Assembly: GCA_964425135.1 (NCBI GenBank)
Contig: CAYRKW010000044.1
Span: forward strand, 1-26,823
Direction of reading: 5' to 3'
Length of the DNA stretch: 26,823 nucleotides
Origin: CAYLLD01 sp964425135
GTDB lineage: Bacteria; Pseudomonadota; Alphaproteobacteria; Rhodobacterales; Rhodobacteraceae
The notes under the pieces are model-generated. The model was not told the DNA's origin and searched no databases. It was given only the letters and a program-made list of their open reading frames with translations. The position numbers were made by a program, and so were the translations under genes. The first letter of the stretch is position 1; each line of letters opens with the position of its first letter. Shown in pieces: positions 13,597 through 22,194 of the stretch.

Positions 13597-14703
13597 CTCA
13601 ACGCTGTCAAGGAACGCAACAATCTCGACGGTCATGCGGTCGAAGACGTAATCTGGGGCAATGTCACGCAAGTGGCCGAGCAAGGCGGCTGTCTCGCCCG
13701 TTCCGCCGTGCTTTTGTCCGATCTCGACGAGAAAATTCCCGGCCTCGCCATCAACCGCTTCTGCGCCTCCGGCATGGAAGCCGTCAATCTCGCGGCCAAT
13801 CAGGTACGTGGAGGTGGCGGCGACGCCTATATCGCAGGCGGCGTTGAGATGATGAGCCGCGTTGCCATGGGCTCGGACGGCGCGGCCATCGCGGTTGATC
13901 CAGAGCTTGCGATGAAGTCCTACTTCGTCCCCCAAGGCATCTCCGCCGACATCATCGCCACCGAATACGGCTTCTCCCGCGATGATGTGGACGCTTTCGC
14001 CGTCGAAAGCCAGAACCGCGCCGAGGCCGCTTGGAAAGACGGCCGCTTCGCCAAATCCATCGTCCCCATCAAGGACCGCAACGGTCTGCCGATCCTCGAC
14101 ACCGATGAGCACATGCGCCCCGGAACCGATATGCAATCTTTGGGCGGTCTGAAAGCCAGCTTCAAGGATATGGGCGAAACCATGCCCGGCTTTGACGCCG
14201 TGGCGCTCCTGAAATACCCGCACTTGGAAAAGATCGAGCATGTGCATCACGCAGGCAACTCATCTGGCATCGTCGACGGCTCCGCTGCACTTCTGATCGG
14301 CTCCGAGGAATTTGGCAAAAAGCACGACCTAAAACCCCGCGCCCGCATCCGCGCCACCGCCAAAATCGGCACTGACCCCACGATCATGCTCACCGGCCCC
14401 GTGCCTGTGACCGAGAAAATCCTCGCCGACAGCGGTATGTCCATCAAGGACATCGACCTCTTTGAGGTGAACGAAGCCTTTTCCTCCGTTGTCCTGCGCT
14501 TCATGCAAGCCTTCAACGTCGATCACGACAAGCTCAACGTCAACGGCGGCTCCATAGCCATGGGCCACCCGCTAGGTGCCACAGGTGCCATGATCATCGG
14601 CACCGCCCTCGACGAGCTTGAACGCTCCGGCAAAGGCACCGCTCTCGCCACCCTGTGCGTCGCCTCTGGCATGGGCGCGGCCACGATCATCGAGCGGGTT
14701 TGA
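13597..14703 (+). CDS. Acetyl-CoA C-acyltransferase (thiolase), 5' end missing
   Basis: The visible 369 codons start at LNAVKERNNLDGHAVEDVIW, which corresponds to about residue 37 of a normal thiolase of roughly 400 residues. The nucleophilic cysteine is in INRFCASGMEAVNLAANQV. NVNGGSIAMGHPLGATGA supplies the catalytic histidine, and TLCVASGMGAA the second cysteine near the end. EVNEAFSSVVLRF is also typical. The enzyme cleaves 3-oxoacyl-CoA to acetyl-CoA and a shortened acyl-CoA. It is the beta-subunit partner of the FadB-type protein encoded 470 bp downstream. The true start is hidden in the gap. Calling it fadA is likely but specificity is not proven. Confidence 0.93.
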   Translation, partial: LNAVKERNNLDGHAVEDVIWGNVTQVAEQGGCLARSAVLLSDLDEKIPGLAINRFCASGMEAVNLAANQVRGGGGDAYIAGGVEMMSRVAMGSDGAAIAVDPELAMKSYFVPQGISADIIATEYGFSRDDVDAFAVESQNRAEAAWKDGRFAKSIVPIKDRNGLPILDTDEHMRPGTDMQSLGGLKASFKDMGETMPGFDAVALLKYPHLEKIEHVHHAGNSSGIVDGSAALLIGSEEFGKKHDLKPRARIRATAKIGTDPTIMLTGPVPVTEKILADSGMSIKDIDLFEVNEAFSSVVLRFMQAFNVDHDKLNVNGGSIAMGHPLGATGAMIIGTALDELERSGKGTALATLCVASGMGAATIIERV

Positions 14704-14706
14704 GCC

Positions 14707-15177
14707 ATGCCCAAGATCAACCTCGACGACGTGCCTGAACAGACCGGCACTATCTACCCACCGCAATATGCGGGCGAGATGGAGGGACGAAGCTCCAAAC
14801 GCCTAGGCCCAGCCTCCGGTCTCACCCAATTCGGCGTCAATATCGTCACACTGGCGCCGGGCGCAAAATCCTCCCTGCGCCACTGGCACGAAAACCAGGA
14901 CGAGTTCGCCATGGTCACCCAAGGCAATCTCACCCTCATCGACGATGGCGGCGAAACAGCCCTCGCTGCGGGCGACTGCTGCGCCTTTCCCAAAGGCGAT
15001 GGCAACGCCCATCACATCGTTAACCAATCGGGCGAGACAGGCGCGTTTCTGGTCGTCGGAACCCACACACCAACCGAATGCGGCCACTACGCCGACATCG
15101 ATATGAAGGTCGAGTTTAGCGACGGCAAAGCCGTTTTTACCCGCAAAGACGGCACCGCAATAGGAGACACACCATGA
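14707..15177 (+). CDS. Cupin domain protein
   Basis: 156 residues with one cupin barrel. The metal-binding first motif is LRHWHENQDEFAMVTQGNLTL with H59, H61 and E66. The second motif is around GDCCAFPKGDGNAHHIVN with H102 or H103. LGPASGLTQFGVNIVTLAPG before it is usual for small bacterial cupins. Function is unknown; such proteins can be isomerases, dioxygenases or ligand sensors. It starts 3 bp after the thiolase stop and its TGA overlaps the fadB ATG (ATGA), so it is translated with them. That tight coupling makes a role in the same acyl-CoA pathway plausible. Confidence 0.88.
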   Translation: MPKINLDDVPEQTGTIYPPQYAGEMEGRSSKRLGPASGLTQFGVNIVTLAPGAKSSLRHWHENQDEFAMVTQGNLTLIDDGGETALAAGDCCAFPKGDGNAHHIVNQSGETGAFLVVGTHTPTECGHYADIDMKVEFSDGKAVFTRKDGTAIGDTP

Positions 15178-17378
15178 GCGACACCCATTTTACCTACGCC
15201 GTTGAAGACGGCATCGCCATCGTCACCTGGGACCGCCCCGATATGGCGATGAATGTGCTGACCGTGCCCGCCTTTGACGCGTTCGAAGCGCAGATCGACA
15301 AGATGATGGGCGATGATGACGTCAAAGGCATGATCGTCACCACCGGCAAGAAAGACTTTGCAGGCGGCATGGACCTCAACGTCCTCTCCAAGCTGACACA
15401 AGAGAGCGGCGATAACCCTGCGCAAGCCGTCTTCGATTTCACCATGCAAGGCCACCGCATCCTGCGCAAGCTGGAGCGGAACACCATGGACCCCAAAACC
15501 AGCAAAGGCGGCAAACCCGTCGTCGCTGCTATCCGCGGCACCTGTGCGGGCATCGGCACCGAACTGGCGCTGGCCTGCCACCACCGCATCATGGCAGACG
15601 GACGCGGCAAAATCGGCCTGCCCGAAATTCTCGTCGGTCTCTTCCCCGGCGGCGGTGGCACGACACGCTACTCCCGCATGGTCGGCGCAATGGCCGCCTC
15701 ACCAGTGCTCCTGGAAGGCAAGATGCTCGCGCCTGCCAAGGCGAAATCCGCTGGCCTCATCGACGAGGTTTGCGACGGCGACGATCTGATCGCCAAAGCG
15801 AAAGACTGGATCAACAACGCCAAAGACGACGACATCATCAAACCATGGGACAAGAAGGGCTGGAAAATGCCTGGCGGCACGCCCTACCACCCTGCCGGTT
15901 TCATGACCTTCGTCGGCGCCTCCGCGATGGTCCATGGCAAAACCCAAGGCGTGTACCCTGCGGCCAAGGCGCTGCTGTCGTCCGTCTATGAAGGCGCGCT
16001 TGTCCCCTTCGACACCGCTCTGAAGATCGAGGCTCGCTGGTTCACCGACATCATCCTCAACCCAACCTCCAGCGCCATGATCCGCTCGCTCTTCATCAAC
16101 AAACAAGCGCTCGAAAAAGGCGCGGTCCGGCCAAAAGGCATCGAGGATCAATCGGTCAAAAAAGTCGGCATCCTTGGTGCAGGCATGATGGGCGCAGGCA
16201 TCGCCTATGTCTCCGCCTTTGCGGGCATCGAAGTTGTGCTCATCGACCGCGACCAGGACGCCGCCGACAAAGGTCTCACCTCCATCACCGAACTTCTCGA
16301 CAAGGCGATCAAACGCAAGCGCTTTGACGAAGCGAAGAAAAACGAGGTGCTGGGACGCGTCACTGCCACACCAGACTACGCACATCTCAAAGGCTGTGAT
16401 CTGATCGTCGAAGCGGTTTTCGAAGACCCGAAAATCAAGGCCGATGTGACCAAACTTACCGAAGAGCATATCCCGGACGATTGCATCTTCGCCACCAACA
16501 CATCCACCTTGCCGATCAGCGAGCTGGCCAAAGCCTTCAGCCGCCCCGATGATTTCATCGGCATCCACTTCTTCTCGCCCGTCCATCAGATGATGCTGGT
16601 CGAGATTATCAAAGGCGCAAAAACCGGCGATCGCGCCGTCGCCAAATCCCTCGATTTCGTCCGCCAGATCCGCAAAACGCCGATTGTGGTCAACGACGCA
16701 CGCTTTTTCTACGCCAACCGCTGCATCATCCCTTACGTCAACGAGGGCATGCGCATGATAAGCGAAGGCGTGGAGCCCGCGCTTATCGAGAATGCCGCCA
16801 AACAGCTTGGCATGCCGCTCGGCCCGTTGCAGCTCACCGACGAGACTTCCATTGATCTGGGCGTCAAGATCGCCAAAGCCACGAAAGAAGCGCTCGGCAA
16901 AGACTATGACGACGCGCAGGACGATGTACTGTTTAAGCTCTTCGACGAAGGCCGTTTGGGCCGCAAGTCCAACGCCGGTTTCTACAGCTACGATGATGCG
17001 GGCATGCGGCAGGGTCTATGGGAAGGCTTGCGCGAAAACTGGTCGCCCGCCGATGCGCAACCGGATACGATCACGGTCCAGCATCGCCTGATCATGGTTC
17101 AGGCCTTGGAGGCCGTCCGCGCGCTTGAAGAAAACGTGCTGATGGACATCCGCGAAGGCGACGTCGGCGCAATCCTCGGCTGGGGCTTCATGCCATGGTC
17201 CGGCGGCCCCATAAGCTGGCTCGACATGATCGGCGCGGGCAAAGCCGTCGAGATTTGCGACGCGCTGGCCAAAGGTGGCCAATCACGCTTCGAAGCCCCG
17301 GCGCTTCTTCGAGACATCGCAGCAAAGGGCGACAGCTTCTACGGTCGGTTCGGTCCGGCGGATGCGAAGGCGGCCTAG
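15174..17378 (+). CDS. fadB: FadB-type enoyl-CoA hydratase/3-hydroxyacyl-CoA dehydrogenase
   Basis: A 734-residue bifunctional enzyme that hydrates trans-2-enoyl-CoA and then oxidises the L-3-hydroxyacyl-CoA with NAD+. The N-terminal crotonase domain has an AGGMDLNVL substrate loop, then the two catalytic glutamates E130 (GTCAGIGTELALACHH) and E151 (GLPEILVGLFPGGGGTTR). The NAD-binding domain begins at residue 332 with GILGAGMMGAGIAYV. The dehydrogenase histidine is H465 in IGIHFFSPVHQMMLVEIIKG. Two C-terminal helical domains follow. Length and order match FadB/FadJ. The ATG at 15174 overlaps the cupin stop and follows GGAGA. With the upstream thiolase it should form the trifunctional beta-oxidation complex. 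Confidence 0.95.
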   Translation: MSDTHFTYAVEDGIAIVTWDRPDMAMNVLTVPAFDAFEAQIDKMMGDDDVKGMIVTTGKKDFAGGMDLNVLSKLTQESGDNPAQAVFDFTMQGHRILRKLERNTMDPKTSKGGKPVVAAIRGTCAGIGTELALACHHRIMADGRGKIGLPEILVGLFPGGGGTTRYSRMVGAMAASPVLLEGKMLAPAKAKSAGLIDEVCDGDDLIAKAKDWINNAKDDDIIKPWDKKGWKMPGGTPYHPAGFMTFVGASAMVHGKTQGVYPAAKALLSSVYEGALVPFDTALKIEARWFTDIILNPTSSAMIRSLFINKQALEKGAVRPKGIEDQSVKKVGILGAGMMGAGIAYVSAFAGIEVVLIDRDQDAADKGLTSITELLDKAIKRKRFDEAKKNEVLGRVTATPDYAHLKGCDLIVEAVFEDPKIKADVTKLTEEHIPDDCIFATNTSTLPISELAKAFSRPDDFIGIHFFSPVHQMMLVEIIKGAKTGDRAVAKSLDFVRQIRKTPIVVNDARFFYANRCIIPYVNEGMRMISEGVEPALIENAAKQLGMPLGPLQLTDETSIDLGVKIAKATKEALGKDYDDAQDDVLFKLFDEGRLGRKSNAGFYSYDDAGMRQGLWEGLRENWSPADAQPDTITVQHRLIMVQALEAVRALEENVLMDIREGDVGAILGWGFMPWSGGPISWLDMIGAGKAVEICDALAKGGQSRFEAPALLRDIAAKGDSFYGRFGPADAKAA

Positions 17379-17423
17379 GGACTGGGGCGTTTCGAAAATA
17401 TACTCCAAGGACGGCACCGACCC

Positions 17424-17477
17424 TTGGGTTGAGGTGAAGCCTCGACCCAACGGGAGCCCCCGGGCTGTCCGGCTCCC
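17424..17477 (+). terminator. Double hairpin after fadB
   Basis: An 11-bp stem TTGGGTTGAGG/CCTCGACCCAA with loop TGAAG (17424-17450) is followed by GGGAGCC/GGCTCCC (17452-17477). No T-run follows on either strand, so termination would need Rho or another factor; RNA 3'-end protection is an alternative. The rest of the gene-free stretch 17379-17703 holds a small GCCCT-CAA-AGGGC stem and the 11-bp repeat array, and no convincing gene. Confidence 0.45.
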
Positions 17478-17612
17478 AAACACGGCCGCCGCGACCTGCC
17501 ACGCGCCCTCAAAGGGCACCCCACCCAAGAATCGCGCGCCAATAAGTTAATATCTCCCAACCCGAGCGTTTGTTCTCCAATCAGTCCAATCCCTAACGAT
17601 ACGTAAATACCC

Positions 17613-17656
17613 GACTGTGCATAGATTGTGCATCGACTGTGCATAGGTTGTGTATC
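17613..17656. repeat. Four tandem 11-bp repeats (TGTGCAT core)
   Basis: Units GACTGTGCATA, GATTGTGCATC, GACTGTGCATA and GGTTGTGTATC follow without spacing; units 1+2 and 3+4 also make a 22-bp repeat. The period is close to one DNA turn, as in iterons or cooperative operator arrays. It lies between the 3' ends of fadB and the DMT transporter, where no promoter is expected. Confidence 0.75.
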
Positions 17657-17703
17657 GTATACCTTTAAACCTCTTTCACGTAATTTCGTTTATTAACAAC
17701 GAC

Positions 17704-18612
17704 TTATTTCTCCACCGCCCGAGAGCGTAGCGCAATAAACGCTCCACTCGCAATTATCAGCAAAATCCCCAAAACCGCCGCGAAACCAATGGTTTGCCCA
17801 AACAACATCCACGCCCAAAAACTTGCGAAAATAAGCAACGAATATTCCAAAACCGCCAAATAGGACGGGTCCGTGCTCTGATAGGCCCGCGTCAGGCACC
17901 CCACCGCAATCATCGATCCATAAGCCTGCACCGCGCACCACGCTAGAAATACCAAAGACGGCGAAACCCACCCTCTGAACCCGAAAGCGACATCCATTTT
18001 TCCGTTTAATATCAACACCCCGACCAGCCCCGCCAACCCAAGCCCCATGAAAAACCAGATCAGCAGAACCACCGTATCCTCTCCCGCGCACCAATGCCGA
18101 AGGGTCAGCGTGTTCAGCGCGTAGAAAACCCCCGCCAAAACTGGAATAGCCAAGCTCCACGACAGCGCATCCGCCCCCGTCCCGGCAACCAGCAAAACGC
18201 CGAAAAAGCCAATAATAACAGCAACAACGCGCACCCATCCGATACGCTCTCCAAAGAACAGTACCGAGAAAATCAACACGAACGCAGGCGCCGTAAAAAG
18301 CCCCGCCACAACCGCCGATATCTGCATCAGCGGCAGCGCAGCGAAGTAAAGCAGCATCGAGATTGTCATAAACACCGACCGCCAAAACACCCGCCCCGCG
18401 CGCTTCGGCCAAAGGCTGACACCGCGCCAAAAACATATCCCCGCCAGTACCGGAACAGCCATCAAAGTCCGTGTAAAATGGAACTGCCAAAGCCCGGCAT
18501 GTTGCGCGATTTGCACGACGAAATTGTCAATCAAACCAATGACAAACATGCCCGCCAGCACCAACAGCCCAGACGTTAGAAGACTGTTTGCAACTCCCTC
18601 TTTTCTCGTCAT
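17704..18612 (-). CDS. EamA/DMT-family transporter
   Basis: 302 residues with about ten hydrophobic helices in two repeats, the architecture of drug/metabolite transporters. The first EamA repeat ends near LLVAGTGADALSW and the second covers LAGVFYALNTLTLRHW to SGAFIALRSRAVEK. Charged and aromatic residues at helix ends (FHFTRTLMAVPVL, FFGERIGWVRVVAV) are typical. Substrate cannot be predicted; members export amino acids, nucleosides or other metabolites. The ATG at 18612 is divergent from the acyl-CoA ligase across 77 bp. No strong promoter or ribosome-binding site was seen, so the exact start is less sure. Confidence 0.9.
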   Translation of the reverse strand: MTRKEGVANSLLTSGLLVLAGMFVIGLIDNFVVQIAQHAGLWQFHFTRTLMAVPVLAGICFWRGVSLWPKRAGRVFWRSVFMTISMLLYFAALPLMQISAVVAGLFTAPAFVLIFSVLFFGERIGWVRVVAVIIGFFGVLLVAGTGADALSWSLAIPVLAGVFYALNTLTLRHWCAGEDTVVLLIWFFMGLGLAGLVGVLILNGKMDVAFGFRGWVSPSLVFLAWCAVQAYGSMIAVGCLTRAYQSTDPSYLAVLEYSLLIFASFWAWMLFGQTIGFAAVLGILLIIASGAFIALRSRAVEK

Positions 18613-18689
18613 TGAAACCTGCTAATCTGCGACGTGGCGATTGGGCAGCTAAGACCTCAAATGCCAGCGAAATCAAGGAGGAAACGTGA

Positions 18690-20306
18690 ATGAGTAGTTA
18701 CATGCAGAACTGGCCCCTGAACGTGGGCCGTATCATTGACCACGTTGCCCGTTTCCACCCAAATCGCGCCGTGATCTCCCGCGACACCGAAGGCGGGATC
18801 TCGACCGGCACATGGAGCGAAATTCACCATGGGGCCAAGCAGGTCACCCAAGCCCTGCGTGCCTTGGGCGTTGGTCCCGGCGATGTCGTTGGGGTGATGG
18901 CCTGGAACACAGCCCGCATGCTCAAGGTCTGGTACGGTGTCCCCGGCGCAGGCGCGGCGCTGCACACGCTGAACCCGCGCCTATTTGCCGAACAGCTCAT
19001 CTACGTCATCAATCACGCGCAAGACAAAGTGCTGATGGTCGATTTCGACCTCGCTCCCGTTATCGCTGCCGTGCGCGATCAACTCACCAGCGTCGAGCAT
19101 GTCATCGTTATGACCGATCAAGCGCATATGCCCCAGATGGAAAACGTGATCTGTTTTGAAGATTGGATCGGCGCGCATGATGGCGATACGGATTGGGAAA
19201 AGGTCGATGAAACAGCGGCTTGCGGGATTTGCTACACATCCGGAACCACCGGAAACCCCAAAGGCGTCGTCTACACCCACCGCTCCAATACGCTGCACGC
19301 GCTCACCTCGCAATCGCCCGACATGCTGGGCCTGCGCAGCGTCGACCGGATGATGCCCGTCGTGCCGCTCTTCCACGCCAACGGCTGGTCCACGGCCTAT
19401 TCCACACCTATGTCCGGCGCTTCAATCGCTATGCCCGGCAATGATATGAGCCCGGCCGGATTATACGAAATGCTTGAACAGGGCGTGACGATCACCGCCG
19501 CCGTCCCCACAGTCTGGCTGGGCCTATTGCAATACCTCGAAGCCGAGAAAAAAGAGCTGACCACCCTCAAACGTGTGGTCATCGGCGGCTCTTCCTGCCC
19601 CCGCGCGGTGATTGAGGCGTTTCAGGACAATTACGGCGTTCAGGTGATGCACGCGTGGGGCATGACCGAGATGTCTCCTCTGGGTACCATTTGCACCTTC
19701 AAACCGGAGGTCGTCGAGATGAATGCCTCCGCGCAACTCGACGTGCAGGAAACCGTTGGCCACCCCCCCTTCGGCGTTGATCTGAATGTGGTTGATGATG
19801 ATGGCAAAGAAGTCGCGTGGGACAGCAACGCACAGGGGCGTTTGATGGCGCGCGGGGACGCAGTTGTAGACACGTATTTGCATGAACCAAGGTCTGCAAT
19901 CGATGCGCAAATGTGGTTCGATACGGGCGATGTGGCAACCATGGATCCCAATGGCTATGTCCGCATCACCGACCGCTCAAAGGACGTTATCAAGTCGGGT
20001 GGCGAGTGGATTTCTTCGATCGATCTTGAGAATTACGCAGTCGGCCATCCTGACGTGATCGAAGCTGCCGCGATTGGCATTCCGCACGATAAATGGGGCG
20101 AGCGCCCTATCCTGGTTGTCGTTGCCAAAGAAGGCAGCACCCCCGACAAAACATCAATCCTCGATCATGTCGCAAAATACGTCGCCAAATGGCAAATCCC
20201 GGATGACATTGTTTTCAAAGATGAAATCCCGCATACGGCCACCGGTAAAATCTCCAAATTGACGTTGCGCAAAATTCTCGACGACGATGGATATGCGCTG
20301 AGCTAA
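18690..20306 (+). CDS. Acyl-CoA ligase (AMP-forming), FadD/DmdB-like
   Basis: 538 residues of the adenylate-forming superfamily: ATP plus a carboxylic acid gives an acyl-AMP and then acyl-CoA. The phosphate loop YTSGTTGNPKG is at residues 182-192. Further motifs are HAWGMTEMSPLG, WFDTGDVATMDPNGYVRITD, the hinge DRSKDVIKSGGEWIS and the catalytic lysine K520 in TATGKISKL. The N-terminal GAGAALHTLNPRLFAEQLIYVINHA pattern is shared by medium-chain ligases and by DmdB, the methylmercaptopropionate-CoA ligase of DMSP demethylation. Whether it prefers fatty acids or DMSP products is open. AAGGAGG precedes the ATG by 7 bp. It could supply acyl-CoA to the oxidation genes upstream. Confidence 0.93.
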   Translation: MSSYMQNWPLNVGRIIDHVARFHPNRAVISRDTEGGISTGTWSEIHHGAKQVTQALRALGVGPGDVVGVMAWNTARMLKVWYGVPGAGAALHTLNPRLFAEQLIYVINHAQDKVLMVDFDLAPVIAAVRDQLTSVEHVIVMTDQAHMPQMENVICFEDWIGAHDGDTDWEKVDETAACGICYTSGTTGNPKGVVYTHRSNTLHALTSQSPDMLGLRSVDRMMPVVPLFHANGWSTAYSTPMSGASIAMPGNDMSPAGLYEMLEQGVTITAAVPTVWLGLLQYLEAEKKELTTLKRVVIGGSSCPRAVIEAFQDNYGVQVMHAWGMTEMSPLGTICTFKPEVVEMNASAQLDVQETVGHPPFGVDLNVVDDDGKEVAWDSNAQGRLMARGDAVVDTYLHEPRSAIDAQMWFDTGDVATMDPNGYVRITDRSKDVIKSGGEWISSIDLENYAVGHPDVIEAAAIGIPHDKWGERPILVVVAKEGSTPDKTSILDHVAKYVAKWQIPDDIVFKDEIPHTATGKISKLTLRKILDDDGYALS

Positions 20307-20313
20307 TACTTGG

Positions 20314-20342
20314 GTGACAGGCTCAGGACGCCGACCTATAAA
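20314..20342 (+). promoter_or_regulatory. Promoter of the M48-like gene
   Basis: GTGACA (20314-20319), 17 bp, TATAAA (20337-20342), about 38 bp before the ATG at 20381. The gene therefore need not depend on the acyl-CoA ligase upstream. Confidence 0.5.
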
Positions 20343-20380
20343 TCTGGGCAACAACAACAAAACAGGCATACACTCGCAGC

Positions 20381-21406
20381 ATGACCGCACTGGATCGCTA
20401 TGACCGACTGGAGGCCATGGGCAGTTTGCGCAGTGGCGAGGACGTGCTGGCGCAAGAGGTCGTCGTCAAGTTCGGAAACGCCACGCTGGTCATCCTGACG
20501 CCCGATGACACACCGATCACCCATTGGTCGCTCGCCGCTATTCGAGTTCTGGATGAGCGACCTGCTACCACGCTTTACGTCGCTGATGAAGATCACGCAG
20601 AAATCCTCACCATCGAAGATGAGGAAATGCGCGATGCGCTCAGAACGATCATGCTTCGCGCCTCATCGATTGATCCTGAACCGGCCTCAAAGACCTCATT
20701 GCGGTGGGTGAAGGGCATTTTGCTGTTTTTGGTGCTCAGTGCGCTCGTGGTCGTCGCAGCGCAACACTGGCTCAAACCCAATGCATACCGCCTCATCTCG
20801 CCTGAATACGCGCAGGTGTTGTCGCAGGACATGCTGGATCGGGTGGAAGAGCGGACCGGACCGCGCTGCACCACACCATGGGGCACGAGCGCGCTCGATC
20901 TGCTCGTTTCAAAGCTCGATCTGGGGGCGAACGCCAAGGCCCATGTGCTCGATCTTGGCGACAAACCGGTGATCAGCCTACCGTCGCAAACGATTTTGTT
21001 GAACCGGGGTTTGATTGAAACGGCCACCGGCCCCGAAGAACTGCTCGGCTGGATCGCCGTTGGCGGTGCGGGATCAAGGCCGGAGCATGTATTGCGCGGG
21101 ATGTTCGATCAGGCAGGTTCAGGTCAGACTTTGCATTTTCTTGTCGAGGGTGAGCTCGATCAAAGCCTCATCGAAGACACCATCTCCCATCTCTTCGCCG
21201 CGCAAAACCGGCTCGAACCGGAGGTAGAGCAGCGCGTGACGGAATTACTCGTCAGCGCCCGTATATCGGGCGAACCTCTGGCAGAAGGGTTGCGGCGAGA
21301 AGGTGTCTCCACATCCTTTACCACATGGTCCAATCCGGACGCCCCAGGCGCGCAGTTGATAAATGACCAGCAATGGCGCGCTATTGAGAGTATTTGCCGG
21401 GGTTAG
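20381..21406 (+). CDS. Membrane protein resembling an inactive M48 peptidase
   Basis: 341 residues, not matched to a named family with certainty. Residues 1-95 are a small beta-rich domain like the one preceding some M48 peptidases (GEDVLAQEVVVKFGNATLVI...). One membrane helix covers residues 109-128. The C-terminal part follows the M48 pattern closely: VISLPSQTILLNRGLIETATGPEELLGWIAV, then RPEHVLRGMF, and an ending SNPDAPGAQLINDQQWRAIESIC. Where M48 enzymes have HExxH after EEL..(V/I)(L/A), this protein reads VGGAG (residues 227-231), so both zinc histidines and the glutamate are gone. It is probably a non-catalytic pseudo-peptidase in the inner membrane. It has its own promoter; the ATG at 20381 lacks a clear ribosome-binding site. 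Confidence 0.65.
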   Translation: MTALDRYDRLEAMGSLRSGEDVLAQEVVVKFGNATLVILTPDDTPITHWSLAAIRVLDERPATTLYVADEDHAEILTIEDEEMRDALRTIMLRASSIDPEPASKTSLRWVKGILLFLVLSALVVVAAQHWLKPNAYRLISPEYAQVLSQDMLDRVEERTGPRCTTPWGTSALDLLVSKLDLGANAKAHVLDLGDKPVISLPSQTILLNRGLIETATGPEELLGWIAVGGAGSRPEHVLRGMFDQAGSGQTLHFLVEGELDQSLIEDTISHLFAAQNRLEPEVEQRVTELLVSARISGEPLAEGLRREGVSTSFTTWSNPDAPGAQLINDQQWRAIESICRG

Positions 21407-21510
21407 GATGTCGGCCTTTAGACGAAGGTGAAAATTACGCCTTATAATTCAATATGTTACCGGAAATAATCTGGACGCATGTAGGACTTCCTCGCCCCCG
21501 AAACAAGACC

Positions 21511-22194
21511 CTAACGATCCGTCAGCTGCCCCGCATCAAGCCGCACAATCCTATCCATACGCTGCGCCAGTTCCAGATTGTGCGTTGCAACCAGCCCCGT
21601 CAGACCGGTTTGGCGCGCAATCGAGATTAGCACGTCAAACACCGTCTCAGCAGTCTCTGGATCGAGGTTTCCCGTTGGCTCATCCGCCAATATCAACGCT
21701 GGAACGTTCGCAAGCGCACGGCAGATGGCCACCCGTTGCTGCTCACCCCCCGACAACTCCGCCGGACGATGATCCGCACGCGCGGCAAGCCCAACCATAT
21801 CCAGCAATTCTGCCGCACGTTCGCTCGCCACAGACAGCGCCACGCCCGCCGCTCGTTGCGGCATGGCGACGTTTTCGAGCGCCGAAAACTCAGGGAGCAA
21901 ATGATGGAACTGATAGACAAACCCGATGCGATCCCGCCGGATTTCTGTGCGCCGCTTTTCGGGCAATCCGCGTGCCTGTTCGCCGCAAATCCAAACCTCG
22001 CCATCGCTCGGCTCATCCAAAAGCCCCGCGATATGCAGTAGAGTCGATTTGCCCGCACCAGACGGAGCCACCAGCGCAACGACCTCGCCGCGCGCGAGTT
22101 CGAGATCAACGCCCTCAAGCACTGTCAGCGGCTCGGAAATCCCGCTGTCATAAGTCTTCGACACGCCCTTGAGGTGAACAACCTGATCACTCAT
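21511..22194 (-). CDS. lolD: Lipoprotein-releasing ABC transporter ATPase LolD
   Basis: 227 residues from the ATG at 22194, which overlaps the lolC stop by 8 bp; the longer open frame upstream is only lolC read out of phase. LolD powers extraction of outer-membrane lipoproteins from the inner membrane with its permease partner. Walker A is APSGAGKST (residues 43-51), with alanine in the first glycine position, which I believe is common in alphaproteobacterial LolD. The signature LSGGEQQR, Walker B LILADEPTGNLD and the H-loop VATHN are intact. FVYQFHHLLPEFSALENV is the Q-loop. The gene is last in the proS-lolC-lolD run, and no terminator is obvious in the 104 bp that follow. Confidence 0.95.
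   Translation of the reverse strand: MSDQVVHLKGVSKTYDSGISEPLTVLEGVDLELARGEVVALVAPSGAGKSTLLHIAGLLDEPSDGEVWICGEQARGLPEKRRTEIRRDRIGFVYQFHHLLPEFSALENVAMPQRAAGVALSVASERAAELLDMVGLAARADHRPAELSGGEQQRVAICRALANVPALILADEPTGNLDPETAETVFDVLISIARQTGLTGLVATHNLELAQRMDRIVRLDAGQLTDR

Noticed and set aside
13363..14250. 295-codon minus-strand frame through the Ns
   Set aside because: Shadow of the thiolase and GST genes, extended only because Ns cannot encode a stop.
10685..17378. A complete DMSP demethylation (dmd) cluster
   Set aside because: The acyl-CoA dehydrogenase and ligase resemble DmdC and DmdB, but no DmdA aminomethyltransferase-like gene is present, and the thiolase and FadB point to general beta-oxidation.
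17375..17644. 89-codon minus-strand open frame after fadB
   Set aside because: It covers two hairpins and part of the 11-bp repeats; the residues look random and no ribosome-binding site is seen.
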